Part shown: positions 44,574 through 57,127 of the stretch, in pieces
Position numbering within the stretch: the stretch's first letter is position 1
Layout of the letters: each line of letters starts with the position of its first letter
From: Glebionis coronaria
Taxonomy: Eukaryota; Streptophyta; Magnoliopsida; Asterales; Asteraceae
DNA length: 64,000 nucleotides
Direction: 5' to 3'
Assembly: GCA_025667525.1 (NCBI GenBank)
Contig: CM046875.1
Coordinates: 122,130,340-122,194,339, forward strand
Made by a program: the position numbers and the translations under genes
Notes under the pieces: generated by a model
Database searches by the model: none
What the model saw: the letters and a program-made list of their open reading frames with translations, nothing else
Told to the model about the DNA's origin: nothing

Positions 44574-46227
44574 TAATAAGTGTGAAAACACTTATCCTGT
44601 TACCACTTATTTCCAATAATAACAAGACCAAAACGTATATTTTATGTCGTAAAAGTCGGAATTATGCGTGCTTTGTGTTTTTATTGTATTTCAGGATAAA
44701 AATATGAAAAGGGAGAAAACCCGGGCTTTTATCGAAGAAAAAGACAAAAGACGAAGTCAAAAGATCAAAAGTGAAAGAAGAACGGAAGTCAAAGGCATAT
44801 TCTGAAGATTTATCGAAGAAATAGTCTAAATATGGAAGTTTGACGAAGTCGAAGAACCAAGTCTACTAAAAGAAGAAAATTAGAAGACGAGTTCATGTTA
44901 TCATTCGACTAATCCCGAGACAAAGTCGAGAAAGACGAGAAACTAAAAAGACGAGAAGACAAGAGAAAGAAGGAAGCAACACACCACATCCCTTCCTACT
45001 ATAAATAGTATTTATTTTCTTCATTTTAGGAGTTAGTCTTCATTTTTTTTGTAGCTTTAATTTTTAGAGAGAGAAAGTGTTTAACTTTCTCTCACTCGGA
45101 AAACTTCATCTATTATTTTCTTTCTTGTTTTAATCTAATCTTTACTTTTTAAAGTTTAATTTGTTTTAATCTTCATCTTTTTAATATTTCTTGTTAGTTA
45201 CGATTTCGTGTTCGTCATCATTTTCACTCTCTTTTTCTAAACGCCACATAAAGATCTTTACTTTTTGTGTTTATTGATTCACGTGTTGAAGTTTCACAAG
45301 TTTTATCATTTGCTTAGATTCGTGGTTAGCTTATTGGTGTTTTTAGCTTATTTAGTGTTTAGCTTATTCTCTTTTAAGTTTTTTCAAAAGTTTAACCTTT
45401 TTAAAGTTTATTTTAAAAAAATCTTGCTTATTTAGTGTTATGATAAGTTCTTCATTCGTGCTTATTTAGTCCTTTTTACTATTCATTTGATTAAGTTTTG
45501 GTAAGTGCTTTTTGGTTTTTTAGCTTATTATAATCCATCCGTATACTTTGTGCTCCATCGCAAAACCTTAGGGTTTTGATATTGCGACAGTCACATTCCG
45601 ACAGCTTTATTGCCATCGCAATAACCCCTAAGGGTTCTAATTTGCGATTAAAGTGTTATAATATCCCCTTATTCCGATCGTGGATTGCGATAGCCCCTGG
45701 CATCGTGGATTGCGACGGAATTTAAGGTATATCGCGATGAAACGCTGCCCAAATTCTGACAGCCATATTGCGATACCTTTTACATTGCGGCAGTCTTACA
45801 TTGCGACAGATTTATATTGCGACAACATATATACATTGCGATAGAGTTTCTTTGCGATAGGATTGATTTATATTGCGACAACATTATATTGTGACAGCTT
45901 TTACATTCCGATAGGTTACACATTGCGATACATTCCATCACAACAATTTGTTTACTTTACTTAGTTATTTTCTTTTTCGAGTTTATTCCTTTCCCGCCAT
46001 TTTCTGCCCCGTTTTATTTCATTTCATTTTTAAGTTTATTTTTTATTCAGTTTTAAACGTGCTTATTTTCTTTACATTTTTCGTTTGTCTTAGTTTAAAA
46101 TAGATAATCTTAAACCTTCCCTTTTAGTTACCAAAAACGACTATTCCACCCTAAACCGTGATCAATTCGATTAGACACCGAGAACGAACGAGTACACATA
46201 GGCTAAGCCAAAAACAACCATAAACCA
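44574..46227 (+). repeat. Solo Element B LTR (LTR 3) with target duplication
   Basis: 1654 bp, TAATAAG..ATAAACCA, flanked on both sides by GTGTT (44569-44573 and 46228-46232). There is no interior, so it is a solo LTR formed by LTR-LTR recombination. TATA box at 45000-45007. The TATTGCGACA array is shorter than in LTR 2. Confidence 0.93.
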
Positions 46228-46596
46228 GTGTTTTGTTTTAGAATGATGTACAAGATTCTTAATTATGCACAATGTACTGTTATTAACTACAAAAACCTTA
46301 GTATGCATAAAATTATACCCATAGTCCAATAGCTGATTTTGAATCCATTGCACTTGCCCACAACATGCAGAAGCTGCTACATATTCAGCCTCAGTTGTTG
46401 AATTGGCTACCATTATTTCTTTCTTACCATAATCACTGTCTGAATAGCTAATAAGCTCTAATGGATAGTCTCTAGGGTACCATAATCCTAAGCTTGGAAA
46501 ACACCTAAGGTACCTAAAAATCCTCTTGATAGCATGAAGGTGACATTCCTTGCGAGTCACTTGATGATATGCACATACACACACTACAAACATGAT
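46228..46596 (-). pseudogene. Copia RNase H, N-terminal and middle part
   Basis: Includes AIKRIFRYLRCFPSLGLWYP, LISYSDSDYG and STTEAEYVAASACCGQVQWI. The usual stretch between SDSDYG and the KKEI..TEAEY segment (about 30 residues with the RKST motif) is missing, probably an internal deletion. Ends at the GTGTT insertion site. Confidence 0.85.
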
Positions 46597-46597
46597 A

Positions 46598-47419
46598 TCA
46601 GGCCTTGAAGATGTAAAGATACATCAATGAACCAGTCATTAATCTATAATGTCTGACATCAACTTCCTTTCCATCTCCAATCTTTCCCCGTGGATGTTCT
46701 CTATCCGTGGGTGTGCTAGCCTGTTTCTCATGAGGTGAGAAACCAAATTTCTTAAAAATTTCAGCCACATATTTGTCTTGAGAGATAAAAATACCATCTT
46801 CTAACTGTTGAACTTGTAGACCAAGAAAGAAGTTCATCTCTCCTATAGCACTCATCTGAAATTTATCTGTCATAAGCTTGGAGAAATCATCACTCATCCT
46901 TTGGTTAGATGAACAAAAGATGATATCATCAACATAGACCTGCACAAGTAGAAAATCCTTCCCTTTTTGCTTGGTGAATAATGTCTGATCTATGGTGCCC
47001 TTCTTGAAGTCATTTTCTACTAGGTATGTGGAAAGTGTACCATACCAGGCTCGAGGGGCCTGATGAAGGCAATACATTGCCTTTTTCACTCTATAAACCT
47101 TGTCTGGATGCAAGGATCTTCAAAACCAGGAGGCTGCATCACATAAACTTCTTCTTTGATTGTGTCGTACAAGAAGGCACTCTTCACATCCATTTGGTAT
47201 ACTTTTAAACCCATGCAGGAAGCATAGGCTAGGAAAATCCTTATTGCTTCTATTCTAGCAACAGGTGCAAACACCTCTTCATAATCAATACCTTCTTCTT
47301 GTGTATATCCCTGACTAACCAATCTTGCCTTGTTTCTAATCACAATGTCTCTCTCATCTTTCTTGTTTCTTAGAACCCAACGTGCTCCAATAGGTCTCGC
47401 ATGCCTAGGACAATTCACA
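46598..47419 (-). pseudogene. Copia reverse transcriptase
   Basis: Two frames overlap near 47090-47115, so one small indel separates them. The first carries [35 protein letters not shown] and [20 protein letters not shown]. The second carries MYCLHQAPRAWYGTLS and the active site LVQVYVDDIIFCSSN, then FFLGLQVQQLEDGIFISQDK. All catalytic Asp residues remain visible. Upstream, stops near 47463 and 47548 separate it from integrase. Confidence 0.9.
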
Positions 47420-47547
47420 AGCTCCCAAACATCTTGTATCGCAAACTGATGAAGCTCATCTTACATTGCTTCAACCGAACTTTCTTCTTTAAGAGCATCA
47501 AAAATCTTCTTTTGTTCTGATTGAGAGAGGTAATAGGAAAACAAACA

Positions 47548-49341
47548 TTATTGAACAAAAAGAGTATCATCCTTCTTATGGATATTAGCAATTAATCCAC
47601 CTTGGATATTCTTTTTCCCTCTAGTCTGAACTAGATTATTGATATCACCAATTATTTGAGTGGGAGGATGAATTTTAGCCACCTTAGTAAGAATTCCTCC
47701 CAAAAATAATGTGTTGTCTTGAATTATGGTCTCCAAATTTCCAAGATCACCATCATCACTACTTCCATGCCCACTTGAAATAGGAGATATGTTGTCAGCG
47801 GCTGGCTGGTGGCCACTGACACCTTCTTTGGGTATGGGATCTTCATTAACAAGTTTAAGAATATTTTTGTCAAAGGATGAAAGCCAGCTGTCAGCGGCTG
47901 AATCTAAAGTGTCAGCGGATGAAGATTCATTCACTGTTTCATCAAGTTGTGGCTCTACTTGTTGATTTCTTTCCTCTTCTCTTGCAGCAACAGATGCTTG
48001 AACAAACTCATCACTCCAAATTGGTATGTGTATAAAATTGAAAGAAGGAGTGGGTTCATATGCATGTGATCCTTTCATCTCATTGACCTGTATACATGCA
48101 TTATCGACAATAGGTGCTTCCAAAACATCTGGATTAGTTACAGACATATAATTCATGGACCTAGAAAATGGCTCTAAATCAAATAGCCAAATTGGTCCAG
48201 TCTCAGGATCACTAGGTTTACTCTCCAAAAAGTCAACATGCACGTTTTCTGTTATAATCCTATACTTCTTGTTATAAACCCTATACCCCTTGCTACTCAT
48301 AGAGTATCCCACAAAATATCCTTCATCACCTTTTGTATTAAACTTACCTAGGTTATCACTAGTATTCAAGATCACTACATGACATCCAAAGGGTCTAAAG
48401 AAGTCTATATTAGATTTCCTATTCCCAAACAGTTCACAAGGAGTCTTATTTTGGGACTTATTGACCAAGGCTCTATTCTGAACATAACATGTTGTATTAA
48501 CAGCACGCAAGATACTCCGCTGCATCAAACTGCCGTTCAAAAAAAAAAAAACCTCAGCCCAAAAAGCAATGGGTAAACTAGCATCTGCTAACATGGTTCT
48601 AGCTGCCTTTATTAGTGTTCTATTTCTTCTTTCAGCTACACCATTCTGCTGTGGAGTTCTTGCTATACTAAACTTCGTATTGATTCTTTTATTGACACAT
48701 AAGGCATCTAAAAGGTTGTTCCTAAACTCACCACCTTTATCACTTCTAAGAATACGAACTTCATATTCTGCTTTCTTTTCCATTTGGGTAATGAAATTAA
48801 TTAAGGTCTTAGCAGTGTCACTTTTCTCTGCCAAAAATAAGGTCCAAGTAAACCTAGAATAATCATAAGTAATGACAAAGCAATAAGATTTACCATTGAG
48901 ACTTTTTATATTGGTAGGGCCAAACAAATCCATATGAAGTAAGTGACGTGGTTTAGAACTAGACTGCACACTCTTATACTTAAATGAGGCCTTGTGTTGC
49001 TTGCCCTTAAGACATGCAACACAATTATGATCATTGTGGAATGATTTTGAGAGAAAACCTCTTACAAGATCATGTCTCACAAGTCTATTCATGTTCTTAA
49101 AGTTTATATGCCCTAACCTTTTGTGCCATAAGTTACTTTCATCTACTAAAGCCTTAGCATAAAGACATGACAAATTATGGTTCTTTTTAATGCCATTGAG
49201 ATTAACATTATAAACCTCTTTATGTCTAGGTGTTATAAACTCAATGAACTTATCAGCAGGAATCTCAAAATCCTTACTTAACACCAAACATTCAGTATCA
49301 GTAAAAAGAACTTTCTTCTTGTTGTCACACACTTGTGACAC
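47548..49341 (-). pseudogene. Copia GAG-pre-integrase and integrase
   Basis: 597 codons, open throughout. The zinc region LWHKRLGHINFKNMNRL..CVACLKGKQHKASF precedes the core: HMDLFGPTNI, ILRSDKGGEFRNN and TPQQNGVAERRNRTLIKAAR (D, D, E set). A family-typical PCELFGNRKSNIDFFRPFGC and a long acidic linker to RT follow. The linker contains four AAD or ADT-type codon runs from the TGTCAGCGGCT motif. A small oddity is an A-run insertion near 48540-48550 (FFFLNG), where a few residues replace family sequence. Confidence 0.9.
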
Positions 49342-50057
49342 ACTAAACAGATTATAATCAAGTTATTTTACCAGAAAAACTTCTTCAAATCTCAAGTTAT
49401 TAGTGATAAGTTCACCTTTACTAGATATGGTCCCAAAGCCTCCACCAAAATACACTTTATCACTATCAACAATAGAAGTGAAATTTGTCAAGTAATCCTC
49501 CTTCCCCGTCATTTGCCTAGAGCATCCACTATCCCAATAGCCATGATCATTGACTTGCTTTTGAATGCCCTACACATAAAGAAAACATATAAGTTTTCTT
49601 TGGGAATCTAAGCCTTTGTAGACTTGGATTCATGTGGTTGTTCAACAAGAATTGACTTATTCCTTGTAACAGCTCCCTGTTCATCCCTTTGTACCCTAAA
49701 CAACCAATTTGTTCCAATAGTCTTACTAATGACCTTTTCAATATATTTAAATCTGTTACAAGTCATTGAAACACCATTAAAATTAGGGTCTTGTTCTTGT
49801 TTAGGTCTTCATGATAAACTGGATGAAGCTTTAGACCCCTATCTCTTAGGTATCAAATACCTATTATTATTTGGTCTAACATAAGGTCTGACATCAACTA
49901 GTTGTGGCATTTTCACACCAAACCTAGAGTTGTCAACGGCTTGTCTTGCCCTGTCAGCGGGTAAATTGTTCCTGTCAGCGGCTAAATTAGGGTTTGCTAC
50001 AGTAACCCACTGTCTATTAGACCAAGTATTGGTATTTTGAAAGGGCCTTTATCCATG
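49342..50057 (-). pseudogene. Copia gag C-terminus and protease region
   Basis: From the Element D site inward the minus strand encodes a linker (WSNRQWVTVANPNLA..) with two or three TGTCAGCGG-type motifs. A TAG near 49848 and frame changes follow, then the aspartic protease site GYWDSGCSRQMTG near 49515-49550 (DSG catalytic triplet). The FLVK segment is followed by a TAA at about 49364 just before LDYNLFSVSQVC. Decayed but recognisable. Confidence 0.8.
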
Positions 50058-50062
50058 GGTAT

Positions 50063-51867
50063 TAATAAGACATTTTTTGTGTTCTTTGAGTTTGCGTTGT
50101 GTGTTCGTACTCAATTCAATTCAAATTGATCACGGTTTAGGGTGGACTTATCATTTTTGGTAACTAAAAGGGGGAGCTTTTGATTATCTATTTCTACTAA
50201 TAATATAAACGACAAAGTTATTAAACATAAAAACAAAAGAAGTATGTCTAACCTTGATAGCTTATGCGGAATGAATTTTGCACAGTTGATCTTGGTAAAA
50301 ATAACTAATGTTGATTATCTATTAAAATAAAGTTGAAAACTTGAAACGATTAAACTAAACTTAAGACTTTTAAAATAATTGTCGAAAGATTAAAACTTGA
50401 TAAAATGTAAACTTGAAAATAAGACACTTTGAAAATAAACTAAGACAAGACAAGTTAAAAATAAAGCTTAAGAAAAAATGGCGGGAAAAGAAAATTTGAA
50501 GTTTAATTTGGAACAAAAATGATTCAATTCCTCAATGATGAAATGGACACAATTCCGCAATGCCAAATTTCGTATAATTCCGCAATACTAAACACACAAT
50601 TCCGCAAAGTGAAATAACCACAATTCCGCAATACCAAATTTGGTATAATTGCGCAATACCTAAGATGATATAATTTCGCAATGCTGAAGATTGAAACAAT
50701 TCCGCAAAGTTCAAGAATACACAATTCCGCAATATGCAAATTAGTAAGATTCCGCAATACACAAAGTGATTCAAATCTGCAATAAAAAAATAGGACACAA
50801 TTCCGCAATATACTAGGGGTAAGATTCCGCAATACTGGAAGTTATACAATTCCGCAATGGATGAAGATGGATTCAATTCCGTGAAGACCAAAAGGACATC
50901 ATTCCGCAAAGATTAAACAGGGACAACTCCGTAATAATTAAAGAAGACACAACTCAGCAATATTCAAAATATTGCAAAATTGAAGCAGCTTTTCCTATAA
51001 AGGTGGAACTCAGAAAAGGGATGAATGTTGGCACTATTTTTGCAACTTTTAAAGAATATAAAGCCAACGAAAACACCAAGAAGATAACCACGAATCCCTA
51101 GGCGAATGATACAACTTGTAAAACCTTTACACACGAACCACGAAAATGGAAGATCTTTATGCGACGTGATGAAGAGAGATGAAATGGATGAAGAACTAGT
51201 ATGATAATGAAGAAAATAAACAAAGATGATAAAGGAGATGAAGATCAAACAAAGATTAAACTAAAAAAGAAAGATTAGATTAAGGAAAGATAAAAGAAAA
51301 AAAAGATGTTGTTTTTCCTAGTGAGAGAAACAAACACCCATTCTCTCTCTAGAATGAAAACTAAAAATTTAACTAAAACTCTTAAAAAAAACTTAACTTC
51401 CTTCCCTCCTAATGAAGAAGGGTATTTATAGGGGAAGGGAAATTGTTGTTGATCTTCCTTCTTTCTCTTGTCTTCTCGTCTTTTTAACTAATTCGTCTTT
51501 CTCGACTTTGTCTCGGGATTTGTCGAATGATAAAATGAACTTCGTCTTCTAATTTTCTTCTTTTAGTAGACTTGGTTCTTCGACTTCTTCAAACTTCCGT
51601 CTTTAGAATTTTTCTTCGATAAATATTCAGAATGGGCCTTTGACTTCCGTTCTTCTTGCACTTTTGATCTTTTAACTTCGTCTTTGTCTTTTTCTTCGAT
51701 AAAAGCCCGTGAAAGCCCGTGTTTTCTTCCTTTTTCATCTTTTATCCCTAAAACACAACAAAAACACAAACAACGCATAATTCCGACTTTTACGACATCA
51801 AATACACGTTTAAGTCTCGTTTTTACTTGTTATAAGTGGTAAAAGGATAAGTGTTTTCACACTTATT
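50063..51867 (-). repeat. 3' LTR of Element D
   Basis: 1805 bp. About 50520-50960 is a series of AATTCCGCAAT motifs at roughly 25-40 base intervals. The first 120 bases in element orientation match the Element B LTR. Repeat-derived frames (50524-50909) are not genes. Confidence 0.93.
51423..51430 (-). promoter_or_regulatory. TATA box in Element D 3' LTR
   Basis: Minus-strand TATAAATA in the context CCCCTATAAATACCC, at the LTR offset of the B and A boxes. Confidence 0.55.
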
Positions 51868-51881
51868 AAATCCCCTATACT
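51868..51881 (-). other. Polypurine tract of Element D
   Basis: Minus-strand AAGTATAGGGGATT next to the 3' LTR, one base different from A and B. Confidence 0.85.
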
Positions 51882-53983
51882 TGAACATTTCAATGCCCTC
51901 ATGCAATATATTAATTTCAAAGCACGATTTACATTTTTCATCATAATTAACCCATCTTGGCCTTTATTAAATACTAGACAATAAGGAAACTCAAAAAGAT
52001 TGAAAATTACAAAATGCATGAAGGAAGAACAAGTAAAGAGATCGAAGACTTACATTAGGACTTTGGTTGTCATGAATGTTCATCACCCTAAAGTTTCACA
52101 TTCCCCATACCAAGCTTAAAAACGAGATCATTGTTATTATAAGTTAGTAAAGCTAACACGTACTCATGTGGCCCAATTATTCACTTAGACTCCCTTATTC
52201 CTAGGTGTATCTCTTATATTTTATTGTTGTCTTGAGTGATCACGAGGATGCATTGTTTGACTTATTTCGATTGTTTATTTAGGCCAAAAATAAAGTAGGA
52301 CGATTTAATCCATAGTTAGCTAAAGGACAAAATCTTTTAAAATTGCTTCTCGAAACCTCATAAAGTTCATATCTTGGCAAAACTCGTTTCGCGATTTGAG
52401 ACCTTTCTCGGATCGATATTTGGCATTGACTTCATACATCGAATCTTGAGAGACGTTCTTGAAATAATGGTCTTCTCTTCATTATAGGAATTTCTTCACT
52501 TGAAGTTTTTTAGAGATTCTTCAAACTTGGACCATGACTTCTTCATTTTTCTTCAATCTTTATTTGGGATTTTGATATACAACGATCCACCTCCTTTTAG
52601 GACTTGGATCTATTTATCCTCATACCTTGCTAGGGTCTTTTCGTATACACTTCTCCATGATCTTTTGGGGAGTATTTGCTTTTGGTCGTGTATCTTGATC
52701 CTTCATATTGATTTTTGATAAATGATTCTTCACATCACTTTGGATCTTTAGCAACAAAATGTAGCCCTCATGCCTTGTTAGGGCCTTTTCAGACTCGCCA
52801 ATCTTCGCATCCCGCTTCAATAAGTTATGCCTTGGCTATGAACTCTTATTAAACCCGAGAAACTTTTATACGATTTTAGGCTAGAAGTTAAGTAACTTTT
52901 CAAATCGTACGACCTTACTTATTGCAATTAAATTTATTAACAAACGATGGGAGAAAAAGCTCATAATTAACTCACATAAATTCATGAAAGAATACCAAAC
53001 TCATAATGGACTCTATCATCTCTCGTTCTCCATAATTTAAAATCTCAAGGAATGAGATTCGTGGATGCTTAGCCTATTAAATCAAAGTTTTGGGTTTTCA
53101 AATCATCTATAGGATCTTGCAACTTCTTAGACTATTTCAAGTTTAGAATTCGCATTTTAAAGTTCCCTTGATAAACGACTTTCTAGGATCAATTATAGGA
53201 ACTTGCAAAAAGTTCTTGTTCTTAACCCGTATGAGTTAAAACTTTCGTGTTTTAAAGTTCCCTATATAAAAGTCTACCAAAACTTGATTTAAACACGTTA
53301 AGGATACTAGCTAGAGTAAGCTTGGATAAGTAAACTCAGGTTAAGTCAAAAGATTCATGACATGCCTAATATATCAAAGACATCTAAACTCATTAAAACT
53401 ATTTTATTTAACTACTTTATTTTGACTTTATTCTTGAAATAAAATATATACATACGATGCAAGAAAATAATTGAAAAATACAACTAGGCCAAAATAGATT
53501 AAAAAGTTTGAACAAATGTCGAAAAATTAAATTTTCCGGTTAAAATGAGGACATATTCATGGAAAAGCCCACTTATTTTCTATAGAAGTCCCCCTACTCT
53601 TGATATAAACATTATCCTCAATGTTTAAGCATGTGGGAGTAAACTCCACTACACTTAGGGCATTGTGCACTTTGTTTAACTTGCTAAGGAAGAGACGACT
53701 ATAGTGATTTCAATGTCAAGATATAAGATATGAAATATTGAATCACAAAAGTTTAGGATAGAACCGGGAAGAAGGGAACACGGGATCACGGGTCTCAAAT
53801 ATCATCCAAAGTGGATCTTTGAAAGCTTTAATCCCTGCACATCATAAGAAACAAGACAACAAACACCTACGTGGCTCCCCTACACTTATTATAAAAAACA
53901 GGTAAAAAGGATAGATCATCGGGTTGCCTCCCGAGAAGCGCTTGTTTTTGTTAACCGAGTCACGAGCCTGACTCGACCCATAA
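51882..53983 (-). other. Conserved non-coding 3' region of Element D
   Basis: Aligns with 11483-13498 (A) and 35954-37990 (B). It carries the twin post-stop stem-loops (53956-53975 and 53921-53943), polypurine-like tracts near 53582 and 53879, the AAACATT..AATGTTT hairpin near 53606 (one mismatch) and the CCTTG(C/T)TAGGG repeat pair. No gene seen. Confidence 0.75.
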
Positions 53984-55087
53984 CTAATTCAAAGGAAACG
54001 TGGCGAGGGATGGAATCATATCATGAGAGATGTACTTACCAAAGTACAACTTAACATGTTGACCATTCACCTTAAAGCTTGTCCCATTTGGTTGCGATAA
54101 CTCAATAGTGCCATAAAGGAAGATTTTGGCAACGGTGAATGGACCGGACCAACGGCTCTTAAGCTTTCTAGAAAGATTTTCAACCGAGAGTTAAAGAGTA
54201 AAACTTGATCTCCAATTTTGAACTCTCGGTTTTTTATCTTTGAATCATGAATGAGCTTGGTTTTCTCCTTTTAGATCAATGAATTCTCATAAGCCTCGTT
54301 CCTCAGTTCATTAAGTTCATTGAGTTGGATTTTCCTAAGATCAACGGCTTTGTTGATATCAAAATCAGCCTATTTTAAGGCCCAATAAGCCTTATGCTCC
54401 AACTCAATGGGGAGGTGGCAAGCCTTTCCGTACACAAGGCGATAAGGGGTACAACCTATAGGCGTCTTATAGGTTGCGGTACGGAAAGCCCACAAAACAT
54501 CATCTAACTTAACGGCCCATGAGGCACGATGATCTCCCACGGTACGCTCTAAGATTCGCTTAAGTCTACGGTTAGAGATCTCGGCTTGACCATTAGTTTG
54601 TGGATGATACACGATGGAAAGACAGTGATTGACACCATACTTAGCCATGACTCGAGCAAACTGATCATTGCAAGAATGAGTCCCGCGATCACTAATGATA
54701 GCACGAGGAACACCGAATCGAGTAAATAATTTTTTTGAAAGTTCACAACCACCCTCCCATCGTTTGTAGGTAAATCCTTTGCTTCAACCCATTTTTATAC
54801 GTAGTCAACGACTACGAGGATGTACTTGTTCTCTTTAGATGATGGAAATGACCCCATAAAGTCGATGCCCCATACGTCAAAAATTTCACATTCTTGGATG
54901 AAATTTTGAGGCATCTCATCTTTATGGGTGATCTTTCCTTGTCGCTGGCAAGCATCACAATGCTTAACCATTTCGTGTGCGTCACGATAAATGGTAGGCC
55001 AATAGAATCCAGAGTCAAATACTTTTTTGCGGTGTAATTAGGTCCAAAGTGACCACCGGTTGGTCCTTTATGGCAAGCTTCCAAGAT
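53984..55087 (-). pseudogene. Integrase of Element D
   Basis: The zinc domain begins [18 protein letters not shown] (55070) and then shifts frame. The catalytic core is scattered over frames; [20 protein letters not shown] and [20 protein letters not shown] lie in 54370-54648. The tail ends FPLN with TAG at 53984-53986. In the family it joins element DNA to the chromosome; this copy is inactive. Confidence 0.85.
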
Positions 55088-55933
55088 TTATAAAGCTACG
55101 GGCCCGTCAACACACTGACGCAGGATCAAGTCAGCACATTGCTTGAAGAGATAAGGGTCGTCCCAATAGTAAGTTTTCACGTCCTTAAAGAATTTCTTCT
55201 TTTGTTGGGACGATAACCCTTCGATGAGAATTCCACCCGCCAAGTAGTTTGCAAAGTCCGCAAACCACGGGGTCTCATCAAGATTGGAGTTAATAGACAT
55301 CAAGTTCTCAAGTGGAAAAGATTCATTAATCTCTTGATTTGGAAATTCCCCTTGATAAGGATCCTCGAGTCTACTAAGATGATCCGCGGCTAGGTTTTTC
55401 GCTCCCTTTTTATCACGAATTTCAATTTTGAATTCTTGAAGGAGTAAAACCCAACGAAGAAGTCTTGGTTTAGAATCTTGTTTTGTTAACAAGTACTTCA
55501 ACGCGGAATGATTGGTGTACATAATGGTGGTGGAAAGGACAAGATAGGGCCAAAAATTTTCAAAAGCATATACAACAGCTAAAAGCTCTTTTTCGGTTTT
55601 AGTGTAATGCAATTGAGCCCCCGACATTGTCTTGCTAGCATAATGGATTGGTTGGAAATGTTTGTTAATTCTTTGTCCCAAAACCGCTCCAATAGCAAAA
55701 TCGCTAGCATCACATATCAATTCAAAAGGTAACTCCCAATTAGGGGTAACTAAGACCGATGCCTTAGTTAATTTATCCTTAAGAAGATGGAAAGATTCGA
55801 TACACTCTTTAGAAAAGATAAAAGGAGTATCTTTTTCCAAAAGGTGGGTCATCACGCGAGCTATCTTAGAAAAATCTTGAATGAATCGACGATAGAAGCC
55901 CGCATGACCAAGAAAACTTCTCACACCCTTCAC
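55088..55933 (-). pseudogene. RNase H and connection region of Element D
   Basis: 281 open codons: [60 protein letters not shown] and [16 protein letters not shown] (the family normally has TDH, so the third acidic residue is changed), [14 protein letters not shown]. Ends at a stop (55088) before the integrase zinc domain. The segment is unusually well preserved compared with its neighbours. Confidence 0.87.
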
Positions 55934-57110
55934 GGTTGAAGGAGGAGGTATTTAGCAATCACATCGACTTTAGCACGGTCGAATTTAAGACCGACTTTGG
56001 AAATTTTATGTCCAAGAACAATTCCTTCTTTTACCATGAAATGGCATTTTTCCCAATTTAGAACAAGATGAGTGTCTTCACACCGTTTGAGCATACGTTC
56101 TAAATTGGCAAGGCAAGATGAGAATGAATCACCATAGACCGAGAAATCATCCATAAACACTTCCATAGTTTCTTCAACCATGTCATGGAATATAGCCATC
56201 ATACACCTTTGAAAAGTCCTGGGAGCATTGCATAAGCCGAAAGGCATTCTTTTGTAAGCAAATGTCCATAAGGACAAGTGAATGTGGTTTTATCTTGGTC
56301 TTTTAGATCGATAGGAATTTGAAAATACCCGAAGAAACCGTCTAAGAAGCAATAGTAGTCATCACCCGCTAAACGCTCGAGCATTTGATCCATGAAATGA
56401 AGAGGAAAATGATCCTTACGAGTGGCATCATTGAGCTTGCGATAGTCTATGCAAACTCGCCATCCCGTGACAAGTCTAGTAGGAATTAACTCGTTGTTTT
56501 CATTAGGAACAACGGTTATTCCGCCTTTCTTAGGCTCACAATGGACGGGACTAACCCATGGCGAATCCGAAATAGGGTAAATCATTCCGACATCTAGAAG
56601 TTTGATAACTTCTTTCTTGATGACGTCATGAATTTTTGGATTAACCCTTCTTTGACCTTGGATTGCGGGTTTAAAGTCATCTTCCATGAGAATTTTATGA
56701 GTGCAAAAGTTAGGATCAATTCCGCGGATGTCGGAAATTTTCCAAGCAATTCCTTTCTTATGATTTTTTAACACATCGATTAGTCGAGATTTTTCATCCT
56801 CTTTTAAGTCCTTTGCAATGATGATGGGTAACATCTTATTGTCTTCTAGGAAAACGTATTCAAGATGAGACGGTAAATCCTTAAGCTCTAAATCCGGAGG
56901 ATTGTCGATCGAAGGCTTAGTCAAATTAGGATCACCGTTTGTAACTTTTATAGGAGAAGGTGGAGAAATATGGTCCTCATTGAGAAGTTTCTCAATGGTA
57001 CGAATGTCTTCTTCCCAGTCGGTAGGAGAATCGTCATATTTTAAGTCCACATCCCCTAAACTTGCTTGAAATTCTTTCAAAAGAAAGCCACTTTCTCCAA
57101 ATGGAGTCAA
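55934..57110 (-). pseudogene. Reverse transcriptase of Element D
   Basis: Frame 56199-57110 carries RVNPKIHDVIKKEVIKLLDV, WVSPVHCEPKKGG and WRVCIDYRKLNDATRKDHFP. After a small indel near 56270, frame 55930-56277 carries RMPFGLCNAPRTFQRCMMAI and EVFMDDFSVYGDS (catalytic FMDD). A further indel near 55950 precedes RNase H. The upstream linker (DVDLKYDDSPTDWEEDIR) matches Element B. Confidence 0.88.
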
Positions 57111-57127
57111 TGATGGAGAAATAGAAG

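Noticed and set aside
50524..50909. Minus-strand frames in Element D LTRs with IAELC and RNC repeats (again at 60275-60583)
   Set aside because: Products of the AATTCCGCAAT array, not genes.
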